From the NCBI GenBank assembly GCA_015654715.1, contig JAATGK010000107.1, forward strand, positions 1 to 18,537: DNA of 18,537 bases, written 5' to 3'. How positions within the stretch are numbered: position 1 is the first letter of the stretch; each line of letters begins with the position of its first letter. Below are positions 1-6,777 of this stretch, piece after piece. This DNA comes from Alphaproteobacteria bacterium. Lineage in GTDB: Bacteria > Pseudomonadota > Alphaproteobacteria > Micropepsales > Micropepsaceae. The translations under genes were made by a program, and so were the position numbers. The notes under the pieces are model-generated. The model ran no database searches and was not told the origin of the DNA. It saw only the letters and a program-made list of their open reading frames with translations.

Positions 1-1196
1 AGCAGCGCGAAGAACAAGAGGCCGCCGATCGTCACCAAACGGGTTTTGCGCCCCACCGGGATCAGCCCGACGCCCATGGCGATCAGGATCGGAGCCAGCA
101 TCTCGAGCTGCAGGATGTAGCGGTGGATGGCGAACAGTTTCAGCCAGAAATAGTATGTTCCAGCAACAAACGCGAACAGGATACGCGTGGCGATCGGATC
201 GAACAGCGGCTCCTTCGAGCGTTTGCCGACGAACCACACCAGCAGGCCCGCGATCACAACGACATAAGCGATACCGATGCGGATGTCGCCATAAGGAATA
301 TCGTCGGCGATGCGGTAATCGATCGAAAAGCGGATCGGATATGTGATGACATTCCAGAAACCGCCTTGCAGGAAGCGCATGTCGCGATAAGGCGAGGCCA
401 ACGCCAAGGGTGATTTGAAATAGTCGTTGAAATACGGGAACAGCGGATTGCCGGTCAGTTCCTGCATCCGCCACATCCAATAGCCCGCGCCCGCCGCGAA
501 CCCGACAACGCCGCCGAGCCCGCCGGCCGCCAGCCGCGTCACGAGATGCTTGCGCGAGCCGCCGACGGCGATCAGGGCGGCGGCAAATCCCATCGTATAC
601 GGGGCCATCGGCAGCTTGAGACCGGCGGCAAATCCGGTGAGCAAACCCGCCAGCCCGCACCATTTGGCGACCGCCAGCAGTTTACCTTCCGCCATCTCCT
701 GGCGCCGGAGCACGATGATGGCCAGAGCCGTGAGGGTGAAGATGCTGAGGGTGTTGTCGTAATAGTGGGTGCCGTAGAGCGTCAGCATCATGCCGCCGGT
801 CATGCCGAAGAATGACAGCGCGGCGGCGGCCAATTCCCGCTCGGCGATTTTGAGGCACGAGCGTGCCATCAAATACATCGGTACGATGTTGAGCGCCTGG
901 ATCAGCCCCAAGACCGCAATCGCAAACCACGATGTCGTGTAGCGGGCGAGCAGGTAGAACGGCACGTCCGACAAGGGATTGTAGTAGCTGCCCTGGTGGG
1001 CCACCGCGATGTCGAGATTCAAACGGCCGTTGAGCAGGGCATAAGGTATGTACCAGTGGTAGTTACGAAAATCCCAGGATGTGTCCTTGCCCAGCCAGAC
1101 CGTATAGGCCGTCCAGATCAGGAGCGAGACCCCCAGAAACGCCTTTTCGGCTGGCGCGAGGCGCTCAGCCTTGGAAAAAGTAACACCTGACCGCAT
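1..1196 (-). CDS. polytopic membrane protein, GT-C glycosyltransferase-like (3' end outside window)
   Basis: This minus-strand reading frame is open from an ATG at 1196 to the window edge (398 codons), so the C-terminus is missing. It encodes many hydrophobic helices. After a first helix (about residues 19-36) comes a polar loop with DTSWDFRNYHWYIPYALLNG, then HQGSYYNPLSDVPFY. An acidic residue in the first periplasmic loop and NYHWY/YYNPL-type motifs are common in uncharacterised bacterial GT-C-fold (polyprenyl-phosphate-sugar dependent) transferases, but I cannot name donor or acceptor. The gene starts 60 nt after the stop of the GT4 gene and is probably its operon partner. The Shine-Dalgarno sequence before the ATG is weak. 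It could instead be a membrane protein of unknown function that only shares the topology. I am confident it is a real inner-membrane protein, and moderately so about the GT-C assignment. Confidence 0.75.
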   Translation of the reverse strand, partial: MRSGVTFSKAERLAPAEKAFLGVSLLIWTAYTVWLGKDTSWDFRNYHWYIPYALLNGRLNLDIAVAHQGSYYNPLSDVPFYLLARYTTSWFAIAVLGLIQALNIVPMYLMARSCLKIAERELAAAALSFFGMTGGMMLTLYGTHYYDNTLSIFTLTALAIIVLRRQEMAEGKLLAVAKWCGLAGLLTGFAAGLKLPMAPYTMGFAAALIAVGGSRKHLVTRLAAGGLGGVVGFAAGAGYWMWRMQELTGNPLFPYFNDYFKSPLALASPYRDMRFLQGGFWNVITYPIRFSIDYRIADDIPYGDIRIGIAYVVVIAGLLVWFVGKRSKEPLFDPIATRILFAFVAGTYYFWLKLFAIHRYILQLEMLAPILIAMGVGLIPVGRKTRLVTIGGLLFFAL

Positions 1197-1256
1197 GAAA
1201 TGTCCGCGCCGAAGCAACCAGCACCCGTTCTAGCGCATTTTGCCGCCACGTAAGAG

Positions 1257-2321
1257 TCAGGGTTCGTGGTCGATGGCGATGTTCGACAGGAACTGCCCGG
1301 TACAGGAGTGCCAGTTGTGCCCGACGGCGAAGGCCCGGGCGGCATCGCGGCTAATTTTCAGCGCTTCGCGGCAGGCGGTGGCGAGGTCTTCGTTCAGAAC
1401 CCCGACCGGCGCATCGCCGATCACGTCGATCGGCCCCTGGACCGGATAGGCCGCGACCGGCGTGCCGCAGGCGAGCGCCTCCAACACGACCAGACCAAAG
1501 GTGTCGGTTTTCGAGGGGAACACGAACACGTCGCTGCCGGCATAGGCTTCCACCAGCGCCTCGCCGGTACGAGGGCCGAGGAACTTCACCTGTGGATAGG
1601 TGCGGGTGAGGCTCGGCCGCGCCGGCCCGTCGCCGACCACGACCTTGGTGCCGGGCAGGTCGAGCTTGAGGAATGCCTCGATGTTTTTCTCGACCGCGAT
1701 GCGCCCGACATAAAGCCACACCGGTCCGGGATAGGGCAGGTGGTGGCCCGGCAGCGGCCGGAACAGGTCGGTGTCGACGCCGCGCGACCAGATCTTCAGG
1801 TTTTTGAAGCCGTGGCTTTCGAGCTCTCGCTTCAGCGCCGGGGTCGCCACCATCATGGCAGTGGCCGGTCCGTGGAACCAGCGCAGGAAGCGGTAGACCG
1901 CCTCTTCCCGGATGAAGGGGAACCGCGCCGCCACGTATTCCGGGAAGCGGGTGTGGAACGAGGTCGTGAACGGGATGTCGTACTGCAGGCAGATCTTGCG
2001 CGCACCGATGCCGAGCGTGCCTTCGGTGGCGATATGGATCGCGTCGGGTGCGAACTCGCGGATTTCCTCTTCCAGGGTACGCTGAGCGAACAGCGATAGG
2101 CGGATTTCTGAATAGGTCGGCAAAGGAACGGTGGTGCGTCCTTCCGGCGTGACATAGCGCACTTCGTGGCCAAGGGCGCGAAGTTCCTGGCCCAGCATCT
2201 CCAGCGTGCGCACGACGCCGTTGACTTGGGGCGACCAGGCATCGGTGACAATCATCACCTTCAGCAGCTGCGGCTCCTGACCGACAGCCGTCCAGTCGGC
2301 CAGACCAATGCCTGCCGGCAT
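1257..2321 (-). CDS. GT4-family glycosyltransferase (MgtA/PimB-like)
   Basis: A cytosolic or membrane-associated retaining glycosyltransferase with two Rossmann-like halves (GT-B). The N-terminal half opens with VMIVTDAWSPQVNGVVRTL, the nucleotide-sugar transferase start typical of this family. The C-terminal half has VWLYVGRIAVEKNIEAFL, VVVGDGPARPSL and the donor-binding SKTDTFGLVVLEALACGTPV, in which Asp replaces the first Glu of the EX7E motif, as is usual in this subfamily. Related enzymes transfer mannose, glucose or glucuronate to lipid acceptors; the sugar here is unknown. The chosen ATG at 2321 lies 19 nt after the phosphatase stop and gives 354 residues. A GTG at 2258 or ATG at 2255 would begin at the conserved core and is a real alternative, since neither start has a strong ribosome site. 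It sits between a phosphatase and a membrane protein on the same strand, which suggests one operon. Confidence 0.88.
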   Translation of the reverse strand: MPAGIGLADWTAVGQEPQLLKVMIVTDAWSPQVNGVVRTLEMLGQELRALGHEVRYVTPEGRTTVPLPTYSEIRLSLFAQRTLEEEIREFAPDAIHIATEGTLGIGARKICLQYDIPFTTSFHTRFPEYVAARFPFIREEAVYRFLRWFHGPATAMMVATPALKRELESHGFKNLKIWSRGVDTDLFRPLPGHHLPYPGPVWLYVGRIAVEKNIEAFLKLDLPGTKVVVGDGPARPSLTRTYPQVKFLGPRTGEALVEAYAGSDVFVFPSKTDTFGLVVLEALACGTPVAAYPVQGPIDVIGDAPVGVLNEDLATACREALKISRDAARAFAVGHNWHSCTGQFLSNIAIDHEP

Positions 2322-2340
2322 CGGCCGCCGTTCCCGGCGT

Positions 2341-3231
2341 CTACGCGGGTATAAGCGCAGCTTCACCTTCGGCGCCCGCGATGGCGCCGGCAGGATTGTC
2401 TGCAGGAGTGGATGTTGCCCAGCGCAGAATCTCCAGATGTCCGCGCGCATCTTCGACAACGGCTGTGCAGCTTTCAACCCAGTCTCCGTCGTTGAGATAC
2501 AGAATGGGGCCAATCTTTCGGATTTCGGCATGATGGATATGGCCGCAACAGACGCCATCCACCCCTTTGGCGGCGGCGGCCCGCGCGACGATCTCCTCGT
2601 AGCGGGAAACGTATTCGACAGCGTTCTTCACCACGCCTTTGAGATAGGCCGAGATCGACCAATAGGGCAGGCCGAGCCAGCGGCGCAGGGCGTGTAGCCG
2701 GTCGTTTAGCGCCAGGGCGACGGAATAGGCGCGGTCACCGATATGGGCGAGCCATTTGGCGTAACTGATCACCGAATCGAACACGTCGCCATGCAGCACC
2801 CATAGCCGCTTGCCGTCGGCGGTCACATGGATTGCCTCGGAGACGACCTCGATGCCGGCCATCGCGCGGGTGCAATAGCGCCGCAGGAACTCATCATGAT
2901 TGCCGGGAATGTAGATGACGCGGGTGCCCTGATCGGCTTTCTTGAGGAGCTCTTGGACGACGCGGGTCTGTTCCGGGCTCCAGAACCAGCGCCGCTGGAG
3001 CGCCCAGCCGTCGATGATGTCGCCAACGAGGTAGAGAGTCTCGCAGGTGTTGCAGGCCAGGAAGTCGGCCAGCAGTTCCGCCTTGCAACCGCGGGTTCCC
3101 AAATGGACGTCGGAGATGAAAATCGTGCGGTGTTGCCGCGCCACCGACCCGGCGGCGGGCCCCGGCGAGTGGCTCCGGGGAGCCTGGGGTAACCGCAAGA
3201 ACGCCAAGACACTCCAATCTCGCACAGCCAT
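2341..3231 (-). CDS. LpxH-like calcineurin-family metallophosphatase
   Basis: A dinuclear-metal phosphoesterase of 296 residues. All family signatures are visible: SDVHLG (D41, H43), VGDIIDGW (D71), PGNHDE (N111, H112), LHGDVFD (H147) and CGHIHHAEI (H231, H233). The middle has the aromatic insert RRWFWSPEQ and the WLGLPYWSISAYLKGVVKNA cap-like segment found in proteins annotated as UDP-2,3-diacylglucosamine diphosphatases. True LpxH makes lipid X in lipid A synthesis, but most alphaproteobacteria use LpxI for that step, so this clade may hydrolyse another (lipid) substrate. The ATG at 3231 is preceded by AGGGA at a suitable distance. The frame is open further upstream, but those codons do not resemble the family. 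The first 35 residues (Pro/Ser/Arg rich) are an unusual extension before the fold. It is first gene of the minus-strand run with the GT4 enzyme. Confidence 0.88.
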   Translation of the reverse strand: MAVRDWSVLAFLRLPQAPRSHSPGPAAGSVARQHRTIFISDVHLGTRGCKAELLADFLACNTCETLYLVGDIIDGWALQRRWFWSPEQTRVVQELLKKADQGTRVIYIPGNHDEFLRRYCTRAMAGIEVVSEAIHVTADGKRLWVLHGDVFDSVISYAKWLAHIGDRAYSVALALNDRLHALRRWLGLPYWSISAYLKGVVKNAVEYVSRYEEIVARAAAAKGVDGVCCGHIHHAEIRKIGPILYLNDGDWVESCTAVVEDARGHLEILRWATSTPADNPAGAIAGAEGEAALIPA

Positions 3232-3481
3232 GAGTCTGATTCCCTGCGAATCGTTCGCTTCGTTCTGGGTACCCCCCGTACGCGAAAATTTTCTTGCAGA
3301 TGCGCAACAGTGTTGTGACTCTGTGGTGGTTAATTCCAGTCCGTATAATTCCGACTCGCAATTGACGCGGTGCACAACGGTGCGGCGTACAATGCTCAAG
3401 ACTTGGGCAAATGTGTATTTCTTGTGACGTTACAAAGGCTTCAGCTTCATAGCTTCAATCAACGGCCCCCATAAAAGGGAC
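3232..3481. other. intergenic leader between the phosphatase operon and the sRNA
   Basis: About 250 bp without a credible gene. It is noticeably more AT-rich than its surroundings and must hold the minus-strand promoter of the phosphatase operon, but I cannot pick a convincing -35/-10 pair. The phosphatase frame stays open through it on the minus strand, though those codons lack family similarity. Confidence 0.5.
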
Positions 3482-3510
3482 TTGCAGTCAACCGGCTATG
3501 CTGGCATATT
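3482..3510 (+). promoter_or_regulatory. sigma-70-like promoter of the sRNA
   Basis: A -35 box TTGCAG (3482-3487), a 17-bp spacer and a -10 box CATATT (3505-3510). They place the start of transcription near A3517, directly before the first perfect hairpin of the small RNA. The predicted length from that start to the U-tract is about 78 nt, which fits the known size of this RNA family. Confidence 0.6.
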
Positions 3511-3516
3511 GTTGCA

Positions 3517-3594
3517 ACGCGGTAGTTTCTACCGCGGCCCTTCCTGGGCGTTTCCTCCCTGAACTTGGCCGCTCCTCCGGGAGCGGCCTTTTTT
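3517..3594 (+). ncRNA. mmgR: alpha-r8 family small RNA (suhB / MmgR type)
   Basis: A trans-acting small regulatory RNA. Three hairpins can be read. The first is perfect, 3518-3525 pairing with 3529-3536 around a TTT loop. The second is short, GCCC (3537-3540) with GGGC (3546-3549). The third is a strong terminator. Between the second and third lies the unpaired decamer TTTCCTCCCT (3551-3560), followed by GAACTTGGCCGC. I recall this pyrimidine decamer as the hallmark of the alpha-r8 family (Rfam suhB), whose Sinorhizobium member MmgR is about 77 nt and limits polyhydroxybutyrate granule formation. The CCUCCC stretch can base-pair with Shine-Dalgarno sequences, which fits repression of translation. 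The gene has its own promoter and is divergent from the phosphatase operon. Function in this organism is inferred only from the family. Confidence 0.85.
3567..3594 (+). terminator. rho-independent terminator of the sRNA
   Basis: A 9-bp perfect GC-rich stem (GGCCGCTCC 3567-3575 with GGAGCGGCC 3580-3588), a TCCG loop and a run of six T (3589-3594). It forms the 3' end of the small RNA and insulates the next gene. Confidence 0.93.
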
Positions 3595-3644
3595 CTTTCC
3601 AGACATTAGACAGCGCTGTCGATACCGATCGATGCGGTCACGCC

Positions 3645-3650
3645 TATAAT
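3645..3650 (+). promoter_or_regulatory. possible -10 box of the exported-protein gene
   Basis: A perfect TATAAT at 3645-3650 lies 22 nt before the chosen start codon at 3673. No good -35 box is found 16-18 bp upstream, so the call rests on the -10 alone. If used, transcription would begin near 3657, which rules out the earlier ATG at 3649. Confidence 0.35.
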
Positions 3651-3672
3651 GACGGACGTGCGGGAGGGCGCG

Positions 3673-4305
3673 ATGCGGGGCATATATTTCATTGCAGCGG
3701 CTATGCTGTGCTCAGTAATTGCACATGCTGGAATTTGGGGCAGCGATGATCTGCTGCCGTGGTCCGATCCTTCGGTGCCGGCCAAACCGGTCGAGGTCAA
3801 GCAGCCGATGTTCCAGTCGGTATCACTCGGCAGTGTGTTGATCATTTTCGAGAAGACGACTCTCGCCGAAGTGCGCGCCAAGCTCGGAGCGGGCGAGGTC
3901 CAACATCAAGGCGATGCGGCTGGGTCCTATTATTGGCTGTGTTATCGCCTCGCTGACGGCAGTGCCCTCGGCATCTTTTCCAACGGCGAAATGGGCGGGC
4001 CGGATCATGCCGTCACCGACATCGAACACCGTGCCGAAGCCGGCGAAAAGGGCGCGCTCTGTCCGCTGCTGCAGACGACGTCGACAGTAGCGAGCGATAC
4101 CGGCCTTGGTCTCGGTGCTGCCGAGGCGGCCTTCGTGAAACGACTCGGACCACCGGGTGGTCGGGCGGCGGACCGGGCGAGTTGGCTCTTTGACCGGAGC
4201 GGCAAAGGCCGGGGCGGCGAATGGACGACCGATCAATGGATCGACGTGCAATTCCGGGGTGGGTGCGCCGCCGTGATCGTGTTCGGCCAGGAAACCTCTT
4301 ACTGA
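3673..4305 (+). CDS. exported protein of unknown function
   Basis: A 210-residue protein that I do not recognise. It begins with a clear signal peptide (MRGIYFIAAAMLCSVIAHA, probably cut after the final Ala), so it is likely periplasmic. The mature part has SVSLGSVLIIFEKTTLAEVRAKLG near residues 49-72 and a repeated theme of similar shape later (GLGLGAAEAAFVKRLG). This hints at two related halves, each with a short strand and a helix. Cysteines in WLCYRL, ALCPLL and GGCAAV might pair after export. The start at 3673 is chosen because GGGAGG sits 4 nt before it and the signal peptide begins there; an in-frame ATG at 3649 overlaps a TATAAT box. The gene converges on the amidohydrolase, with only 3 nt between the two stop codons. 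No substrate or partner can be inferred. Confidence 0.75.
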   Translation: MRGIYFIAAAMLCSVIAHAGIWGSDDLLPWSDPSVPAKPVEVKQPMFQSVSLGSVLIIFEKTTLAEVRAKLGAGEVQHQGDAAGSYYWLCYRLADGSALGIFSNGEMGGPDHAVTDIEHRAEAGEKGALCPLLQTTSTVASDTGLGLGAAEAAFVKRLGPPGGRAADRASWLFDRSGKGRGGEWTTDQWIDVQFRGGCAAVIVFGQETSY

Positions 4306-4308
4306 GGC

Positions 4309-5217
4309 TTATTCCGCGGCCAGGGATCGGCGCGGGCGTAACTGCGAAATGTCGAAGCAGAGGATTTGGCGCAAGGCGACGGTGATCCGGCCCTTGATGC
4401 CGGCAAAGCCCGCCGATTTCTCAATCTGCTCCTCGTCGAGATAGAGGGCGCGATTGATCTCGATCTGCAAGGCATGCACGCCGGACTCGCGCCGGGCATA
4501 AAGGTGCGTGGTGTAGCCTCCGGCATAGGGCGCGTTGCGGGCCGTGGCGAACCCGGCACCGGCAAACGCGCGCTCGACATGGCGGATCAGCGCTGGGTTC
4601 ACCGAGGTGCCGTGGCAATCGCCGAACACCATCTCGGGCACGGCCGGGAACGACGGCATCGAGTGGCAATCGATCACCACGGCGCAGCCGAAACGTGCCA
4701 AGGTCTCTTCCACCAGATCTGCCAGCGCCAAGTGATAGGGCCGGTAGAGCTGTGTCAGCCGCTGTACGGCTTCGCCTGCGGCAAGTTTGCCGCGATAGAT
4801 ACCAACGCCGTCGCGCACCACCCGCGGGATGACACCGAGGCCGGCCTGAACCCGTGGCCCCGGCACATCGACCGCAAGGGGCAGCGGCGCATCGAACATG
4901 TCGGTATCGAGTTCACTGGCGGCTCGGTTGGCATCGACATAGGCACGCGGAAATTCGGCGGCGATCAGCGGGCAGCCAAGCGCAGGCACTGCCTCGAACA
5001 GTTCATCAACATAAGCGTCCTCGGAACGGCGCAAGCCTTGCGGCGACAGGGCGCTGGCGGCGACGAACCCCGGCGGATAAATCCGGCCCGAATGAGGCGA
5101 GGCGAACACGAACGGCAATCGCTGCACCGCCGGCCGGACAAGGCGTGCAGGGCCCGCTTCCAACTGGGCCAGAATCGGATCAGCAACCGGATCGGCAGGT
5201 TTGTCGAGCGTGTTCAC
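4309..5217 (-). CDS. N-formylglutamate amidohydrolase family protein
   Basis: A zinc-dependent amidohydrolase-like enzyme that in its best-known form removes formate from N-formyl-L-glutamate, the last step of one histidine degradation route. Family motifs are plain: FVFASPHSGRIYPPGF near the N-terminus, DAYVDELFEAVP, EFPRAYVDANRA, VVIDCHSMPSFP, NAPYAGGYTT and ALQIEINRALYLDE. No other hut genes lie nearby, so a role in histidine use is not supported; the family includes members with unknown amide substrates. From memory, this gene often sits beside cpdR in alphaproteobacteria, and it does so here. I chose the GTG at 5217 (302 residues). The frame is open to an ATG at 5334, but the extra 39 residues do not look like protein and overlap the repeat-rich spacer. 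The product is firm and the start uncertain. Confidence 0.88.
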   Translation of the reverse strand: MNTLDKPADPVADPILAQLEAGPARLVRPAVQRLPFVFASPHSGRIYPPGFVAASALSPQGLRRSEDAYVDELFEAVPALGCPLIAAEFPRAYVDANRAASELDTDMFDAPLPLAVDVPGPRVQAGLGVIPRVVRDGVGIYRGKLAAGEAVQRLTQLYRPYHLALADLVEETLARFGCAVVIDCHSMPSFPAVPEMVFGDCHGTSVNPALIRHVERAFAGAGFATARNAPYAGGYTTHLYARRESGVHALQIEINRALYLDEEQIEKSAGFAGIKGRITVALRQILCFDISQLRPRRSLAAE

Positions 5218-5264
5218 CAGCCAAGTGGACCACCAACATGGTGTGGCAATCAAGCGCTGTAGGG

Positions 5265-5340
5265 GGTAATGCCTGCTTGGGCCGGTTAAGGCCGATACGG
5301 GGAAATGCTTGCTCGGGGCGGCATTAACCGGCATTTACGG
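5265..5340 (+). repeat. two tandem imperfect repeats upstream of cpdR
   Basis: Copy 1 (5265-5300) and copy 2 (5301-5340) share the order GG(T/A)AATGC, TTGC or CTGC, TTGG or TCGG, a TTAA core, then ATACGG or TTACGG. A third partial start (GGAAATGCG) follows at 5339. The copies lie directly head to tail between the divergent amidohydrolase and cpdR genes, where a regulator-binding site would be expected. Confidence 0.5.
5324..5338 (+). promoter_or_regulatory. possible CtrA-type box
   Basis: TTAA (5324-5327), a 7-bp gap, then TTAC (5335-5338). This is one base from the TTAA-N7-TTAA consensus of the alphaproteobacterial cell-cycle regulator CtrA, 103 bp before cpdR. CpdR controls CtrA degradation, so a feedback site would make sense, but one near-match can occur by chance. 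Confidence 0.3.
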
Positions 5341-5441
5341 AAATGCGATTATAGAGTTTAGTTGAGAGCGCTTCCCGAAAAGTGGGGACCCGGTTTCGGA
5401 CAAGAAGCGCAACAAAACAAACGGCTCGGGCGAGGCGGCGT

Positions 5442-5801
5442 ATGGCGCACATCCTGTTGGTCGAAGATGATGAGTCGCTGCGCAAGTTTTTGGCGCTGGC
5501 GCTGACGCGCGCCGGTCACGACGTCATCGATTATGGTGACGGCCAGGAAGCTTGGTCGAAGCTCAGGGAAAACCCCTTCGATCTGCTCCTCACCGACATC
5601 GTGATGCCCGGCATGGACGGCATCGAGCTGGCCAAGCGCGCCGCCGAGAAGAATGCGGCGATGAAGATCATGTTCATCACCGGCTTTGCCGCCGTGGCGC
5701 TGCACCCGGCGTCCAACGCGCCCAAACAGGCCAAGGTTCTGTCGAAGCCCTTCCATCTGCGCGAGATCGTGGCGGAAGTGGAACGCATGATGGCGGCCTG
5801 A
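5442..5801 (+). CDS. cpdR: CpdR-type single-domain response regulator
   Basis: A 119-residue receiver domain without an output domain. In Caulobacter, unphosphorylated CpdR acts as an adaptor that primes the ClpXP protease for CtrA, PdeA and McpA degradation, and the CckA-ChpT relay phosphorylates and inactivates it. Visible residues are the acidic pocket E8-D9-D10, the phospho-acceptor D52 in LLLTDIVMPGMDGIELAKRA, a switch Thr in IMFITGFAAVAL and the conserved Lys in VLSKPFHLREI. The IMFITGFAAVAL and VLSKP blocks and the C-terminal Ala-Ala match what I recall of Caulobacter CpdR closely, more than a generic receiver. The ATG at 5442 has GAGG 6 nt upstream. The gene is divergent from the amidohydrolase, and its spacer carries tandem repeats. 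A hairpin about 145 nt downstream may end its transcript. Confidence 0.92.
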   Translation: MAHILLVEDDESLRKFLALALTRAGHDVIDYGDGQEAWSKLRENPFDLLLTDIVMPGMDGIELAKRAAEKNAAMKIMFITGFAAVALHPASNAPKQAKVLSKPFHLREIVAEVERMMAA

Positions 5802-5944
5802 CCGCCGTCCACCGAATCGCGCCCACCGAATCGCACTTGAAATATCCGATCGCGCCTGACGCGAAACGGGCTCGCCTTTGACGCGAACCCGCCGCAATCA
5901 CTCCCCAATCCGGCCGCGGAGCGCGCTCAGCCTTTTACCGTTCC

Positions 5945-5965
5945 GGCGAGAGAAACTCGCCTTTT
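5945..5965 (+). terminator. candidate rho-independent terminator
   Basis: GGCGAG (5945-5950), an AGAAA loop, CTCGCC (5956-5961) and four T. It lies between cpdR and the TonB-like gene on their strand. The stem is short and the T-run modest, so it is a moderate call. Confidence 0.5.
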
Positions 5966-6028
5966 GCGAGACTCCCGTCAGGACCGTCTGAAGGCCCTTG
6001 TGGCGCTTCATGATTGGGGGAGGCAAGC

Positions 6029-6655
6029 ATGCAATACACACCAGCAAAAGCAGTTGCGGTAACGGGGCGCGCGCGGTTGCGCCTGGTCGGGTTTGTCTGT
6101 GCCGCCACGCTTCAGATTGCCATGGTTTGGGCTCTGGTAGATGGGCTCAACATCAAAGGCATCCAGGACTTCGTGAAACCAATCGAGACGTTTTTTCCCA
6201 AAGACCAAACCAAACCGCGAACCCCGCCGCCGGCGGAACCGCAGCAGCAACAGCCGGACCGGGTCTTCGTGCCCCAGCCCGACCTGCCGCCGATCGACGC
6301 CGGGGCACGCGACACCGGGCTCACCCTCGATAGCCGGCCGACGCCGCCGCCGACCAGCGGTCCGGCCGACCATGGGCCGCTCAGCCTCGCGGCCACCCAT
6401 ACCATCCCGCCCTATCCGGCCATGGACGTCCGGCTGGGCAATGAAGGAACCGTGTTGCTCCGGCTCACAATCGGGCCGGATGGCCGCGTCGTTGACGCCC
6501 GCGTGGTCCGCACCAGCGGCTTCGAGAGCCTCGACCGGGCGGCCCAGGCCTGGGTGGTCAGCCACTGGCGCTACCAGCCGGCGGTCCGGGGTGGCGGGGC
6601 GGCGGCGAGTGCCGTTGATGTCGCGGTAAAGTTCAGCCTGAAAAACGCCGGCTGA
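6029..6655 (+). CDS. TonB-like energy-transducing protein
   Basis: A 208-residue inner-membrane-anchored periplasmic protein that would pass proton-motive energy to TonB-dependent outer-membrane receptors. The layout is classic: a short cytoplasmic tail, one membrane helix (about 18-38), a Pro/Gln-rich spacer (about 50-115, with TPPPAEPQQQQP and TPPPTSGP) and a C-terminal TonB domain (about 122-204). That domain holds IPPYPAMDVRLGNEGTVLLR, IGPDGRVVDARVVRTSGFES and AAQAWVVSHWRYQPA. The ATG at 6029 is chosen because GGGGGAGG sits 5 nt before it; a TTG at 6014 would overlap that ribosome site. No exbB or exbD is in the window, so the motor is supplied from elsewhere. It may or may not serve the two receptors 4-8 kb downstream, since a tRNA gene and a gene-poor stretch separate them. 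Confidence 0.88.
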   Translation: MQYTPAKAVAVTGRARLRLVGFVCAATLQIAMVWALVDGLNIKGIQDFVKPIETFFPKDQTKPRTPPPAEPQQQQPDRVFVPQPDLPPIDAGARDTGLTLDSRPTPPPTSGPADHGPLSLAATHTIPPYPAMDVRLGNEGTVLLRLTIGPDGRVVDARVVRTSGFESLDRAAQAWVVSHWRYQPAVRGGGAAASAVDVAVKFSLKNAG

Positions 6656-6656
6656 C

Positions 6657-6686
6657 TTGCGTTGCCCGCCGGGCGGAGGCTATACA
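6657..6686 (+). promoter_or_regulatory. promoter of tRNA-Val
   Basis: A -35 box TTGCGT (6657-6662), an 18-bp spacer and a -10 box TATACA (6681-6686), with the mature tRNA starting 17 nt after the -10. The position just after the TonB-like stop codon supports an independent tRNA promoter. Confidence 0.55.
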
Positions 6687-6702
6687 CCCAGCCCCGTCTG
6701 GC

Positions 6703-6777
6703 GGGCGGTTAGCTCAGCGGGAGAGCACTACCTTGACATGGTAGGGGTCACAGGTTCGATCCCTGTACCGCCCACCA
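6703..6777 (+). tRNA. tRNA-Val (anticodon GAC)
   Basis: A full cloverleaf can be drawn. The acceptor stem GGGCGGT (6703-6709) pairs with ACCGCCC (6767-6773), then A and an encoded CCA (6775-6777). The D-arm is TAGCTCAGCGGGAGAGC. The anticodon arm is CTACC-TTGACAT-GGTAG, giving anticodon GAC for GUC valine codons. The T-arm is CACAG-GTTCGAT-CCCTGT-like. The gene is 75 bp with no intron or odd base. It marks the border between the conserved left part and the accessory right part of the window. Confidence 0.97.

Noticed and set aside
1266..2099. 277-codon plus-strand open frame
   Set aside because: It lies antisense inside the GT4 gene; high-GC coding DNA commonly leaves such shadows, and the minus-strand protein has clear motifs.
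4366..5262. 298-codon plus-strand open frame
   Set aside because: It is antisense to the amidohydrolase, which has full family motifs; no motif is seen in this frame.
4309..5334. Amidohydrolase as part of a histidine utilisation operon (hutG)
   Set aside because: No hutH, hutU, hutI or hutC-like gene is in the window, so the gene symbol was not assigned.
6703..6777. tRNA-Val as a proven integration site
   Set aside because: No second copy of the tRNA 3' end and no integrase gene are present in the window; kept only as a hypothesis for the neighbouring region.
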